The translations under genes were made by a program, and so were the position numbers. From assembly GCA_025617745.1 (NCBI GenBank), contig CM046854.1, forward strand, positions 56,942,258 through 57,006,257: 64,000 nt of DNA, in the 5' to 3' direction. The stretch is from Heliocidaris erythrogramma. Taxonomy: Eukaryota > Echinodermata > Echinoidea > Camarodonta > Echinometridae. Under the pieces are notes generated by a model. It was not told where the DNA came from, made no database searches, and was given only the letters and a program-made list of their open reading frames with translations. Positions 1-12,013 of this stretch are shown here, piece by piece. Each line of letters starts with the position of its first letter. The first letter of the stretch is position 1.

Positions 1-1261
1 CCTCCTCCCCACCTGTGTGGGGATGAAAAGCGTTGAATTTTACTAACAATTCTAATCCATTACGAAAATAACTGAAAGTGAAAAGTTTTAATATAGGTTC
101 AACCTTTGTACTTTGCTCCATATCCAGCTCTCCATCTAGCTCTCCCCCAAATTTTCAAAATTTTACCATTTTCTTAAATGTAAGGGATATTTAATTCTTC
201 CTAATGCCAATTTTCTTTCCTCTCTTTCATCTTCTCTAAACGTGCATTTTATTTTATCTATATTTATTTCTGACGTTTTTTCTCTTCCCCTAAAAACCAA
301 GTATTTTACTAGAATTATGAAATGATTAACCAATTGTTCTTTTCCTTGTTCCCGTAATTTTATCCCAAATAATATTTCTTTCCAACTTAAATTAGTCAGA
401 GATATGAAGTTGAAAATATTATTACAGTTTCTCCATATAATCTCACTCTTATATGTTGTTGTGGATCGATGGGAGAGGTATGCCGAAGCCGTGTGGGCCG
501 TGTGGGCGAGATGTTCAGTGCTGCAGTTCATCTACACTATGATCCCATTTTTTTCCACCATAGATATAGAGGTAGTGTTAGGGTTAGCGTTAGTGTTTTG
601 TCCAGGGCTGTCCTTTTTTCTGTTGGCTTTGTTTTTCCTCTTTTTTATATATGTATTATGTACTCTAACGCCTAAAGGCACCCTCGTCCTAAGCTATTGC
701 TTGCAGGGGTGTGTTCTCTATGTTTGTATTACGATGAACGTATATTTGTCATCATTTTGTTGAAAAGACTGTACATCATTTTGTTTATTTATTACTTGTC
801 TGCATGTAATTACAATCTTCCCGTTTTACAGGGAAAAGACTTTAATATTGAAATAACGGCAATAACTTGTAATTTCAAGGGGAAAATGTAGTTTTACTGT
901 TATTTTTTACAGTGAAGAAAGTACTCTTTTAAATTATTTTAAAAAACATTCACCGATTGTAATTCTATAATTGAAGAGGGAAAGAGAATGTTTTCTTGAT
1001 AGTAATCATTTTTTTGTTTTCATACAACCATTGAAAATGGTATCAATTTCTAGGTTAAACGTAAGTATAATTTTAAGTAGAAGGAACTTGAGAAGCGGGA
1101 CAGGCAATAGTTCCGCAATATAACGTATACCTGATGTAAATAAATCTTGAAACTCTAAACGTAAAAATTGACACACTCGAAGGAGAGTAACATTTTTGCA
1201 TGGATTTTGAGTTAGGTTTATTTATTTATTTTTTTGTTTTGTTGTTTGTGTGTTTTGACAG
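1..1261. other. Presumed intron of the receptor-like gene
   Basis: AT-rich, T-run-rich sequence upstream of the first recognisable receptor exon. I see no coding exon with convincing splice sites. The long hydrophobic open frame at 404-763 is explained by T-rich composition. A short telomere-like run (TTAGGGTTAG, near 578) is present but isolated. Earlier exons of the receptor gene are expected further left, outside the window. Confidence 0.4.
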
Positions 1262-1323
1262 ATGAAAACTTAAATGAGGATGAAACACTAGTGCGAGTAA
1301 TCCGTAAAGACAACTCCCGAAAG
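1262..1323 (+). CDS. Receptor-like protein, penultimate coding exon (partial gene)
   Basis: A 62-base exon with a pyrimidine-rich acceptor ending in ttttgacag just before it and a strong donor (AAG|gtaagaa) after it. Entered with two bases left over from the previous exon, it reads ENLNEDETLVRVIRKDNSRK and ends on a complete codon, which is exactly the phase in which the next exon (2895) opens. Charged and hydrophilic, so it fits a juxtamembrane or cytoplasmic segment. The call rests on the matching splice sites and phase, not on sequence similarity to a named family. Confidence 0.6.
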
Positions 1324-2693
1324 GTAAGAACCAGCTTCATATAACTTTTTTTTTAATATTCATGTAAAAACGCTGTTTTGGGAAAAGTGATTTGGTCATT
1401 CATTTTTAAAAAGCTGTCTCAGAAGCTACCGTATATATGGAATCTATGACCATCATCAATCGAAAGTGTTCTGGAAAAGATAAGTGGGAAGTTGAAGTGA
1501 TATAATTGTTTGAAAGGAAACTGTAATCATTTAAAGCTTTCTTCAGTCAGTCAAGACAAGGCACTCCCAGATTTTCTCCGAAAGTAATTGTCCGCAGAAG
1601 AAAAGTAATCACTTAGATTTTGCTTTCAATAATTATATCTTTTGCTGCCCATAAATGTTTGGACTTGTTGGGTCTATTGACCATTTCACGTTTTGCAAAA
1701 TCATCGTCAATGCAACTTCTTACAAGTTTTATAACTTTTCAGTTGGAAATTATCATATTTCATCTGTAGAGAATTTCAAGATTCATGGACATTTCAACGA
1801 ACTTTCTGTGGATTCATAATTGATTGCGAGAACATTTCATAGGCTACCATTTCAAATGAGAATTTTCCATGAAACTTCTCTCAATTCATCTTTATTCATA
1901 TTTATTTAAATTCAATTTAATATTGCTCGTAACCAAAATAACATTAAATATGCTACTCTCCAAAAAAATTGAGTGATCGCTGTCGTAACTCCGGCGAGGA
2001 GTGAACATAAGATGAAAATAAAGTCAAAGTTCACTCTTTTTTTATAGAGCACTCGATATTCACTCCTAATCAAGTGGTTGTCGAGGTCACTCCCGAGTGG
2101 AGTGATAGTAAGGTGAAAATAGGGTGAAATTTCAATCTTTTTTTTAATAGAGAAAGAGTACTCGTTTAATGCAATGTCACTTTAACTTATTCGCGTTACA
2201 AGTATTATTTCTCTGTCGAGTCAGTAGTAGTAGTTACCTTTAGTGTCAATGTATAGAGCAACATTCCTTCAATAAATCCCATTTCAAAAAGAAATTTGAC
2301 TGCTAATTGCTTTATAAATCAAATCAAAATATCTTTACGTCTAAGTATCAATATTTTATCAACCATGCCAAGTCTTTGTTTTGTTTAGAGCAATGAATCA
2401 AAATATAACAACGCTTAACAACCCTGGACAATTTTCTGTTGTGAATTAGCACAAACGTCAATAAATTTATAAGTCTCTGTACTTTGCATCATTTTAGAAC
2501 AAAGCTGTTTTGATATATATATATAATAGTCAACAATAACATTTGGCCGAAATATGATCCTGACAGCAATTGATTTTGTACGTTTACCAATGAACAAGTT
2601 GCATGCTGTTTGCCAAAATAAACAATAAAATATTTATGAATTGTATGCGCCTTGAGCACTCCACAATGTGGATTTGGCGCTATATAAGTTACC

Positions 2694-2728
<35 letters not shown>

Positions 2729-2894
2729 ATGAAATGAAGAGCGTCATGGGTTTAAAAAAAACGGGGGGTTGTATCGTTTGATTAAGAACAAAGAAACAAA
2801 AAAGAAACAATATTTTTCTTTTAAAGCAATATTGTAAACCGACATTGTTTCCTAATTGATAAGCAAGCCTCTTTCCCTTACACGATAACGACAG
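1324..2894. other. Intron of the receptor-like gene
   Basis: Intron of 1571 bases between the two visible receptor exons. It holds a small direct and inverted repeat block at about 1953-2165 (two related units, each a G-rich half followed by a long T run and tatagag or atagag) and a SINE/LINE-type 3' tail at 2634-2728. The rest is AT-rich with nothing I can name. Confidence 0.5.
2634..2728 (+). mobile_element. 3' tail of a SINE/LINE ending in (ATT)n
   Basis: The motif tgcgccttgagcac followed by ggcgctatataag and then about ten ATT units matches the hairpin-plus-ATT tail shared by many invertebrate L2-type LINEs and their SINE partners. Related tails occur at 45.57-45.64, 47.99-48.08 and 50.76-50.83 kb. 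Only the 3' end is left here. Confidence 0.6.
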
Positions 2895-3434
2895 GTGGAT
2901 AAGGATGGGTTGGTCTATGTGGAAATTGCCCATAAGAACGCCCACCCCGCTGATGCACCTCCCATACGGACTGAAGAGCCCACTGTCTACGCCTCACTGG
3001 ACACGGGCGCCATGGTAACCCACAAGAAGGATGAGGATGGGCTGGTCTACGTCGAAGTTTCCCATGACCACGTCCATCCCCCTGGTGCACCGCCCATTCA
3101 AACGGAGAAGCCCACTGTCTACGCCTCCATTGATATGGAAGCCACGGCAGCTCACAAGGAAAAGGAGGAGAAAGGGGAGGAGAGTGGTGTTAAGGATGAG
3201 AAAGAGGGTGTAAATAATGGAAGAAAGAGTGTAAAGAAAGAGACGGAGGGCGCAAAGGAAGAAACAATGGGTGTAACAGAGGAGAAAGAGAAGGTTAAGG
3301 AGGTGAATGAGAATGATTTGAAGGCCCCTGAAGATCAATCCCCGCCCATCACCAAGCTACCGAAATATGAAAACATCACTTTGACTGATGATGATGGTTT
3401 AGCCTTAACTCCTACTTTGGAAACGAAGCTTTAA
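2895..3434 (+). CDS. Receptor-like protein, last coding exon: tail with four ITIM/ITSM-like motifs
   Basis: Begins after the acceptor cgataacgacag and runs 180 codons to TAA, in phase with the exon at 1262-1323. The first ~85 residues are two copies of a unit of about 43 residues: D-x-D-G-LVYVE(I/V)-(A/S)H...HP..APPI-x-TE-x-PTVYAS(L/I)D. Each unit has two tyrosine motifs: LVYVEI or LVYVEV (ITIM pattern, L-x-Y-x-x-I/V) and TVYASL or TVYASI (the latter fits the ITSM pattern T-x-Y-x-x-V/I). The tyrosines within a unit are 24 residues apart. A Lys/Glu-rich low-complexity stretch follows and the protein ends in TLETKL. No signal peptide, membrane segment or ectodomain lies in the window, so an immune-type or adhesion receptor is inferred from the motifs alone. 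Confidence 0.65.
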   Translation: MDKDGLVYVEIAHKNAHPADAPPIRTEEPTVYASLDTGAMVTHKKDEDGLVYVEVSHDHVHPPGAPPIQTEKPTVYASIDMEATAAHKEKEEKGEESGVKDEKEGVNNGRKSVKKETEGAKEETMGVTEEKEKVKEVNENDLKAPEDQSPPITKLPKYENITLTDDDGLALTPTLETKL

Positions 3435-4319
3435 ACATGCCTCTTTTCTAGTGAGTACTTCTTCTTGTCCTTTTCATCTTCTTCTTCTTCCTCTTCCTCT
3501 TCCTCTTCTTCTTCTTCTTCTTCTTCTCCTTCTCTTTCTTCTACTTCTTCTCCTTCTTCTTCTTCTTCTTCTGCTTCTTCCTCACGTTTCCTCTCCTCCC
3601 TCTTCTTCTTGACTGTTGGCTTATTAGATGTAATTTATATGAACATAAAGCGATGCAAAATACGTTATCCAACAGGATTTGGACCTCCTGCACAGGCTGA
3701 AAATACAAGTTACATAATGCTTGTATCTATGTATGAAAACTGTATATTATGTTCTTTGTTTTCTTTTGAGGTAAACATTGTGACTTGTGTAGTAAGATGT
3801 AGAATTGTATATATTTCTTTTATAGTGGAAACTACAATGTATGGACAAATAGAGGGTTTTTTTATTTAATAAGTAAATACTTATTAAATATCAACAACAC
3901 ACCTGTATCCTCTGGTCCTTATCGTTCTTCTCATCATACTCTGATATTACATCGTGGAAAAAAATTTATTATTCCGTTGACAAAGACTGGTTGCTTTGGT
4001 ACGGTTTTAAACAATAATATGAAGTAAGGACCCTTATTTTGTTTAAATATGAATATGATAAACAAATATAAATGTATCCATGCATGGATTCATGAAATTG
4101 AATATGGAGGTCTGTTGACCTATTATTGGATTTGATTTCTTGTTAAGTGAATGTAGAGTAAATTGTTTATTCTTACGGCAGTTAATTCCGTTATCAAAGA
4201 AAATATATGCAGAAACTTGTACATTACCTTGGTTAATTGATGAAGGGGAATTTCATTTTATTGTGTTTTCCAAGTAATGCTACTTTCGACATGCTATAAT
4301 ATTATAAACAGAGTTGATG
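3435..4319. other. Probable 3'UTR and spacer with a (CTT)n microsatellite
   Basis: Follows the receptor stop codon. 3468-3602 is an imperfect (CTT/TCC)n tract. The poly-serine open frame there is a product of the microsatellite. No clear AATAAA close to the stop; the first candidates are far downstream. Nothing else recognised. Confidence 0.5.
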
Positions 4320-4728
4320 GTCTTCAGCCTTTGGAGACATTTTGTGTTTTTTAGCCCAATAACCTTTGCTTCAGAGCCCTAAAGAAATATACCAGATGCA
4401 TGAGTAGAAAGAGCAAAAATTTCTGCAAACACTGAGTCCATTTTCGTTGTATGACGATATTAATTTTAAAAAGGAGAATAAACTTTAAATTCCTTAAATT
4501 GGTGACATATTGAAAGGCTCAAAATCATTGTTTTTAAAATAAAAATTGGCAATTTTTCAACTTTTCGACTAAGTTCATAACCATGTATCATACATGTATG
4601 TTGTTTTCAAAGACTTCTTAGAACATTATAAAATTAAGATAAAAACATTTTGTTGCCAATTTGATGAATGAAATGTGATCAATTTACCCCTTGAACATGT
4701 TGAATAACTCCTGTCATGAAAGGGTTAA
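4320..4728 (+). mobile_element. TTAA-type MITE, family 1 (AACCCTTTC ends), eroded left end
   Basis: Shares long stretches with 51491-51891 (same orientation) and with 42160-42582 and 54253-54644 (opposite orientation): gccctaaagaaatataccag, gcatgagtagaaagagcaaa and ttccttaaattgg are all present. The right end reads atgaaagggttaa; the left end has drifted. Non-coding, so a non-autonomous DNA transposon. Confidence 0.7.
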
Positions 4729-7700
4729 TGACTAATTGAATAAACGCAGAATATTACTTTTTACACAAAAAATGTTTGTTTTATTTTTGTTTTCTTTTGA
4801 ATGTCAATATTTGCTTAGTTTGATTATCTCTCCCCCCCCCCTCTCTCTCTCCCTTTCTCTCTCTCTCTCTCTCTCTCGCCCTCCCTCCCTCTCTCTCTGC
4901 GCCTGTCTGTCTCTCTATATCCGTTTAATTTTTCTAGTCTCTTTCTTCCTGTCTTCCCCTTCTCCCCCCTGCCCATTTCTCTCTCTCTATCTATCTATCT
5001 ATCGTTTTATCTATATCTCTCTTTCAGTTAACATTATGTCTTTTATGAAAGTCGGTCTGTGCTTGTTACTGTAGAAATGTATATACACATATTACTTTTT
5101 ACATGATGGAAAGGAGTACACTACATATGCAGTTCTGGCCAACTTCCATTTGTTTTTATACATTAACAAATGCTGTAATCTTCTACTGTTTAATATTAAT
5201 TGCATTTTGATTGCCTAATTACCCTTATGTATATCATGAATTTTGAGAACTGTCTTTCTAATAATTTATTCTCATTTCGGAAGTATGTAATGAGGAGTGA
5301 GGCCGAAACTGAATCTAATTTCAAACAAGACTAAAATGGCAGGGTATAACCGAGCAATTTATCAATCTGAGAACCCTCTTATATTCCATGTGTTTAACGT
5401 TTCCCGAATCACTTTGAGTTTCGAATCATGCTTTTATTGTGGATGTATTATTATTATCTTTTGCGGTCAGACTTCGGATTGTTATTTATTCAACTACAAT
5501 GATTACTGTCTTCTCAGTGGCCCGAGAGCTCGATGGTCTCAAAGGACAAAAGAATCGAAAGGGGGCTTGGTAGTCATAGACATTTCCTTACTTTCTCAGT
5601 TTGGAAACACATATTCCCAGGGCATATTCCCCCTCCATCCTCATGATAAGCACAGAGGTACGGGTACATTTTCGCTAGGAGAGCTGGCGCCTATTGCCTA
5701 AATATCAATTTTTCAGTTTTTAGAATTTGCGAGTGAACAAAAAATGACATTTATTAAGGTAAAGAGCTTACTTTAGTCATCCAAAATACACTAGATGTGA
5801 TATAGTCATATATTTTGGCACCCCGCTTCCCGAATATAAGTTGACGGATTTTTGAGGGCTCCGGTCCCCCCCCCCCCCCCCCTCCCGTAGGCCTATTATA
5901 ATGGTGTAGGGGTTGTTGTTTTTTGGAATTTTTAACACGTTTTAAAGAAGTCACCTTTTTACTACACTTATTTTCGAATATTGCACGTTCACATCTTATT
6001 AATTTTCATAGATTTCTTTGAAACCATCTTTAAGACGACTCGAACTCACGCAGGTTATCCAACTCGATCTCGTGACCATTAAACCGGATTGCGGTGGCCA
6101 ACATTTGAAAATACTTATTTGAAACACATGAGATATTCTGTTGTTAGGGAAACCCCCATTTTTTCTAGGCCACCGATCCGCGACTTCCTGGGTAGTTTCG
6201 AGGCTATAAAGTTTAGGAAGCGACCCGTTGAGCTAATAAATAAATATGTTTATTTTAACTTTGATGCTCGAAATCAAAGGCATAAATGTCAGTTTGTTAT
6301 TTTATTAACAATCGGGCAATTTTCATTATAGGATTTTCATATCCTCTCGAATACTTCACTGACGAACTTAGATTCAAACACTGTAAATTAATTCAGAATA
6401 TACAACCAGAGTATTTTTGCCGTAGAAAAATCTCATTATTTTCACATGCTCCCTTCACTCGCTCGCTTAAATTTAGAAACTGGAAAGTCTGTGTTCGGTC
6501 GAGAAACAACGCCGTTCCCCTTGCAGAAATATGCAGTTCTGCCCATCAACTTCCATTTGTTTTTATACATTAACAAATGCTGTAATCTTTAAAGGTTTAC
6601 AAAGTTATGATAAAATTGTCTGATTTTAATGAGAGATAGTTGTTATTGTTTTCGTTTGGGGAGTTCATAATAGCCAAAATTCTGTAAGAAATATACTGCC
6701 CTCCATCGCCAAGTATTAGTAAGACCTGATGAAGAGAAGTTTCAAAACAAACGAAGCGTGCATGTTTATTGCAATGCAATCATACAGAAAATATTCAACA
6801 TGGTTGTCAATATATATTATCAGTAATCCCTTAGTGAATCAACAATATTGACAATACAACTTAGTGCATAAACGTTTTTGATCATTACAAGCAAAATAAT
6901 GAGTACCGGTACTGACAATATTTACGTTTGAGTGAGTATTGGCTGCTTTTGTAAGACTTGCAAAAATGTCTCACTCTTGAATTTGATCAAAGTGCCTGTC
7001 GGGCAGTGCCAGTAACTTCATGTTCTCTTTTAAGTAGTAATAATTGATTTGAACAAAACATTTAATCCTAAATACTATACCTATCCGCACCCTCCCACCC
7101 CTCCAAGACACACACACTCACTCAAACGCCTTACCCAAAACATCGCAGATTGTGTCTCTCTGCACACAATTCCACTTTTGACTGGAGCATGTCGAAAGGA
7201 AGCAAATTACAATGCATTACAAGAAAATGGACCTGAAATGTTCCATTTTCAAGAAGGGAAAGAAAATCTGATTTTGAAAAGTTTATTTGGTTCTTTCCTT
7301 TGCCCCATCACTTCCAACCAGTTGAGGATGCGTCACTGTATGAACATGTCGAAAGGATGCACTGTATAGGGCTATATAGGCCTACTGCATGAAATCATGA
7401 TATCTTTTACATGTGCATGTTTTAATTGAAGAAATGCTCAAACTTTATTGATATTATTTGAATGTGAGATACATATAGCAGTGCCAGTTAGCACACCTTG
7501 AAGTTAATTACTTGTACATAATCAGTATATGTGGGTAATTTCTCCAAGACAGCACAAGTACAAAAATAGGTCTTACTCGGTTCAAGTCTTGATCTTCTCT
7601 GCACTGGGTGTGGCCCAGCCCTGATTTATTATTCATCATTCATTCCTCAATAAACCAATCAACAAGTGAGGTTACTTACTATTCATTACTAAATCAACCA

Positions 7701-8210
7701 ATCAACAAGTGAGGTGAAGCAGAGTTTGAAAGGAATTCTATAACAAAGAAAGGGAACAACTTGAGAATGTAAAGCAATGAAGGAGGAATGATGATAACAA
7801 AAGCAAGAGGGTGGAATGTTAATATGAGCAATTCTGAGAGGCTACATGTATGTATGGTACAAGTGGAACTAAGGTTACATGAGGTGAACATTGTTTTTTT
7901 TTAAATAAACAGAGTAAAGATCATTAACCTTGATCACAGCAGAATCTAATAACATGTACAAAATAGTTCTCCACATAATCAAATACTTTGCTTCTCTTTA
8001 AAAATCTTATTCGTCATACAAGACGATGTTTATTGGGTCTTGTAACTTTTAAGAGGAAGAAAGAAACTTGAATAAGAAAATATGTAAATGTTATGGTTCT
8101 CCTTCCGTTATTGCATTCAATCTTTCCAACACTCTTCAGGCAAAAATGGGTATTGCTGCAGATGGTTTGTGCTGGAAAGGAACCTGCAATGGAGATGGCA
8201 GTTGCGGGGG
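4729..8210. other. Intergenic, no gene seen
   Basis: Contains a C/T-rich low-complexity tract (4829-5020, (CT)n then (CTAT)n), a poly(C) run near 5867-5882, and a ~60-bp segment present twice (5117-5180 and 6530-6590, containing catttgtttttatacattaa). A 17-bp duplication (caatcaacaagtgaggt) occurs near 7655 and 7700. None of the open frames has splice sites or a recognisable protein. Confidence 0.5.
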
Positions 8211-8400
8211 CAGTGGCGTATCCAGCCATTGGGTGAAGCTGGTGTAGCTTCTTCTTGAATGCTCAGGAAATAAAATCGGTACAACTTGCTACGCTCTAGA
8301 TGATTGTCCAAGAACGGAGCTGTCCAGATAGGCCGACATTTAACCCCTGTCTTGGGAGCCTCCAGCCCCTCCCCTTTATCAATTTCTGGATACACCATTG
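8211..8400. mobile_element. Short hAT-like MITE (CAGTGGCGTATCCAG ends)
   Basis: Starts CAGTGGCGTATCCAG and ends CTGGATACACCATTG, inverted copies with two mismatches. The same terminus type bounds the 1.83-kb element at 30105-31931. The sequence between is non-coding. A clean target duplication is not evident. Confidence 0.55.
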
Positions 8401-9758
8401 TGGGTGTGCACTACTAGGTATAGGGTTAAGGATTGAATGACTGTTCAAATCAGTTAGTGGTACTCAGCGAGAACAAGCAATTACTGATTGGTACTCACAA
8501 AACATTTGACACTTTTGATCTTTAATCAGTTAATAGCTCAAAAAAGCTATACTTGTATCAGACTGAGGGGTCCACATTCTAAAGTTGAAGGATGTCAAAT
8601 TTATTTAGAATGGGTTTATGATATTTATTTGAACATCAGTTTTTAATTAATGATGCCCCGAATACGGTGTATTTAATTAGATTTGCAATGTTTGACAAAT
8701 CAAGGCCACATATCCATTTGTATCACTATCAACATGAAGCTACAAACCAATTGCAGCTTCATGCTATCAACTAATTCAGAACACAACAATTGACATTGAG
8801 CATCGCCCCGTGATTTTTTTTTACAATCCAGTGTCCTACGCCTTGTACAAGGTATTTCATGCGCTTTTCCTTATTAAATTGCAGCTGTTAATGCAGGCGT
8901 CACACTGTCCCAAACTTGAGCAAAGATGGACACACGATAAAGCAAATGTTGCAAAATGAAATCACCTCTGATCGGGCCATTAGAGAGGGCATCTTAAGCC
9001 ATCGTATGACCGCCGGTGGAGTTTCTCAGGCTCCGGCAGCAACCTCGTGAGCGGTGGCAAAATCTTTCGCATGCCAAAATATTGCCCGAAGCAGGGACCT
9101 GGATTTAGTGTAAGGGGGCACACAAATGCAGGTCAACTTTTGGAAAAGGTATACCCGTATTTTGGGGTCTTGCCAGACCTCCAAAATTCGCTCAGGGGGG
9201 AGGGGGGGGGAGGGTGTTATTATAAATTTTTCAGAGCTTTAAATATTTATTTTAGGTACATTTTTGCAAAATTTTGATTTAATTCTTGGGGAATTATAAT
9301 TATTCAAAAATCCCTGCTTTTTGCGAGTTAACCTATGGAAGCCCTTACCATGTTCATAGTTCAAGTAAGCCCTTTGAACCATAGTTTTGGAAAATTACAT
9401 TCTAAAATCCGGTTAAACTCAAACTCCAGTCTAGTATGGCTTAACTTTGTACAGAAATTTATTCTGGACGGTTTTAGTCAGTTTTGATTAAAGCTCTGGT
9501 TTAACTTAGACTGGAGTTTAAGTTAAACCAGAGTTCAGAATACGGGCCCATGTTTTCACGTGTTAACCCTATGGCTGAAGACTCTGTCAAAAAGCAGGCA
9601 TGATCACTGGGATTCATAGCGGCATTGATTGACAATAAAGGTTCAAGAAATGTGTTTTGAACTATCCATCCTTTCTCTCATGCAAAAATCAGACTTGAAA
9701 AAGATAGAGTAAGATATGAAATATCAAGAAAAAATGAGACATCTTTTTCACGTGATAT
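8401..9758. other. Intergenic with a small inverted repeat
   Basis: No gene seen. 9400-9546 contains nested inverted copies of an aaccagagtt/aactctggtt-type motif, probably an old MITE remnant. A poly(G) run lies near 9195-9210. Confidence 0.4.
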
Positions 9759-10115
9759 ACACTCTTTAAAAAAGTTACCCCATTGGTGTTAAAAAATAAC
9801 ACCAAAATGTGTTAAAAGGGAACATGGTGTAAACCATTACACATCATGAGTGGTTAGATTTTGCTTGATATATGTGTTATGTTTTACTCATCTAATGTGT
9901 AAAATGTTAACACCAAAGGGCGGGGTAACATCTTACCTCAAAACGACCATGTTCCCTTTTTTACCCCATGCTGTGCAACTTTTAACCACTACCAGCCTGT
10001 GTAACAATTCACCCCGCAGCTGTGTTCTTATTTTACCCCTTAAGTGGTACAGAATTTACCCCATACTTTTTACCACACCCCAATGTGTCACTTTTTACAC
10101 TACATTTCTACACCA
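9759..10115. mobile_element. MITE with ACACTCTT terminus
   Basis: Begins ACACTCTTTAAAAAAGTTAC and is built from repeated, partly inverted gtgttaaaa/ttttaacac motifs. A matching opposite-sense end (ctaagagtgt) occurs at about 13411-13420, after similar ttaccacc-type sequence at 13213-13420, so at least two family members lie here. The exact right boundary is uncertain. Confidence 0.45.
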
Positions 10116-11354
10116 GGATGAGTTGAGACTACAAGACAAATGCACAATGAAAATTATGTTTTGTTAAATTTGCATTTTAATAAGCATGGAAAAAGTTCCA
10201 AAAAAAAGTTAACAGATTTTAAACTACAGTATTTAAATATGATCAGAAAGGTTGAAATATGTAATTTACATATAATTATACTCTAAAATAATGCTGGAAT
10301 GTGGATCAATCACAATAAAAAAAAATACAAGCTTCTTTTTTTTACAATTTGGTCAATTTTCCAAAATAAAAGGGCGAAAACCTGGATGTATGTTTCTTGT
10401 TTTGTGAATTTTTTGAAAAAATACTAACTTCAAACATTTTCTATAGTTTTGACAAACGCTTTTCCTCTTAAAACTTGCATCTCAATAATGGAAAACAAAA
10501 CAAACTACAAAACAATGTTACAACAGACTTTCCAACTATATAACATGATCTGAAAGGTTGATTTTCACATAACAAATGATTTACATATAATTTAGACATA
10601 ATTATATTATAATGGTGGCGTCACACTATAGATACTTAGGAATAAATCTGGACAAAAATTGAGCTAACTGCATGGCATTTTTGGCTGGCTATGAAAGTAT
10701 TGGTGCACATGTGTAAATCGGGAAGTTCCGCCCGGGGCTCCTCCGCCGGCCTTCGCGGCGGAACGCAACATCAAACATCCACTTCCAATGTGCAATCAAC
10801 TCTGAAATGTTCTCTGGGTCTATAACATAGCTTCTGATGCAATAATAAAATTAATATAATGAAAATGTGAATGTTTTACAATTAAATGAAGAGATGACAT
10901 CGGCTGGCATCCCCCACGATCTCAGCAACGACTCCATGATGACGATGAACTGTAGTGTAGCTTCACCACTGCACTGCATGTGATCGTACCCGGCCGCGTT
11001 TCCCCGGGAGGGGGGGGGGGGGGGTACTCAGATTATAATCGGACGGGGGTGTGCGGCTGAGAACTCCCGACCCATACCCACATCCAAGGGTCCTTTTGCT
11101 GTAAATAGGCACCCATGTCTAAGGATTTTTTGTGAAAAATGGACCCATGTCTAAGGATTTCGAACTTTAAATATTACATAATTTAGCTGTATAATGCAAA
11201 GGCCAAACATTTTGCAGATTCTTTATAAAATTCTTTATTACTCATTAGTAATCTGTACCATACTACATGTAGTTTTGGGTTTACAAGTAGTTTACACATA
11301 TAATGGTGAAAACACCATACAACATAATGTGCTAGCACCTCTAGCATCTTTAAA
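10116..11354. other. Intergenic, no gene seen
   Basis: AT-rich sequence, then a short GC-rich stretch (10720-10760) and a poly(G) run near 11008-11024. A phrase similar to cccatgtctaaggatttttt occurs at 11110, 11150 and 12598, so an old dispersed repeat is present. No coding evidence. Confidence 0.4.
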
Positions 11355-12013
11355 TGATCGGGATTTCCTCGTCAAATTGGCAACAACTATATCTTTATTT
11401 CATTCCTACATCATATTGCTAAATGTATATCAAATGACCTCGTATAAAATCATATTGCTAAATGTATATCAAATGACCTCGTATAAAACCATGTATAAAC
11501 TAGTTTTCATATGGCAAGACATTTCCTTTAGCTGTTTATTCTGTTTTAACCATTGTTCTTGTACTTTCTTTCAGAAGCAGGGCTGCTTGATATGCATGAC
11601 ATTAAAAGTAAACACATGGTCAAATATGTATAGAGGTTTGCAACTGATTGAAGCCTGTACTATTCTAACCCATGGAGGTACAGTTTCTGGAAGATTTACA
11701 TGAATCAGGATTTCCTCCTTAAATTGGCAACAGCTATATTTTTTTTTCACTCCTTCATCGCTTAGATAAATGTATATCAAATTACCTGGTATATATATAT
11801 ATATACATGGGCGTCAATCCGAGTAGAGAATCTATTGTTCATGGGGGGGGGACGGCTATTGTGTCGTCCCCCCCCCCCCCCATGATGAATAGAGTGACGT
11901 CACGATTTCCGCCCATGTATATATATATATAAAACCACATATAAACTACTTTTCACCTGGTAAGATACAGTATTTCCTTTATATGTTTACTCTATTTTAA
12001 CCATTGTTCTTTG
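11355..12013 (+). repeat. Local duplication, second copy interrupted by a MITE
   Basis: 11355-11556 and 11702-12013 are diverged direct copies: both contain an atttcctc..taaattggcaaca phrase, aaatgtatatcaaat, then taaaaccatgtataaact or taaaaccacatataaacta, and tattttaaccattgttct. Copy one also has an internal 41-bp tandem duplication (11409-11490). Copy two carries a MITE inside a (TA)n run, so copy one shows the unoccupied site. Confidence 0.65.
11806..11917. mobile_element. 112-bp palindromic MITE inserted in (TA)n
   Basis: Ends CATGGGCG and CGCCCATG, with inner inverted pairs (attgttcatgggg against ccccatgatgaat) and G-run against C-run in the middle. Flanked on both sides by TATATATATA. 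The corresponding place in the paralogous copy near 11485 has only gtataaaacc, so the insertion is directly inferred. Confidence 0.65.

Noticed and set aside
404-763. Hydrophobic 119-residue open frame that could be a membrane protein
   Set aside because: The hydrophobicity comes from T-rich DNA (many Phe/Leu codons); no splice sites, no recognisable family, and the true exons start later.
3465-3869. Poly-serine open frame
   Set aside because: It is a (CTT/TCC)n microsatellite read in frame, followed by unrelated 3' sequence.
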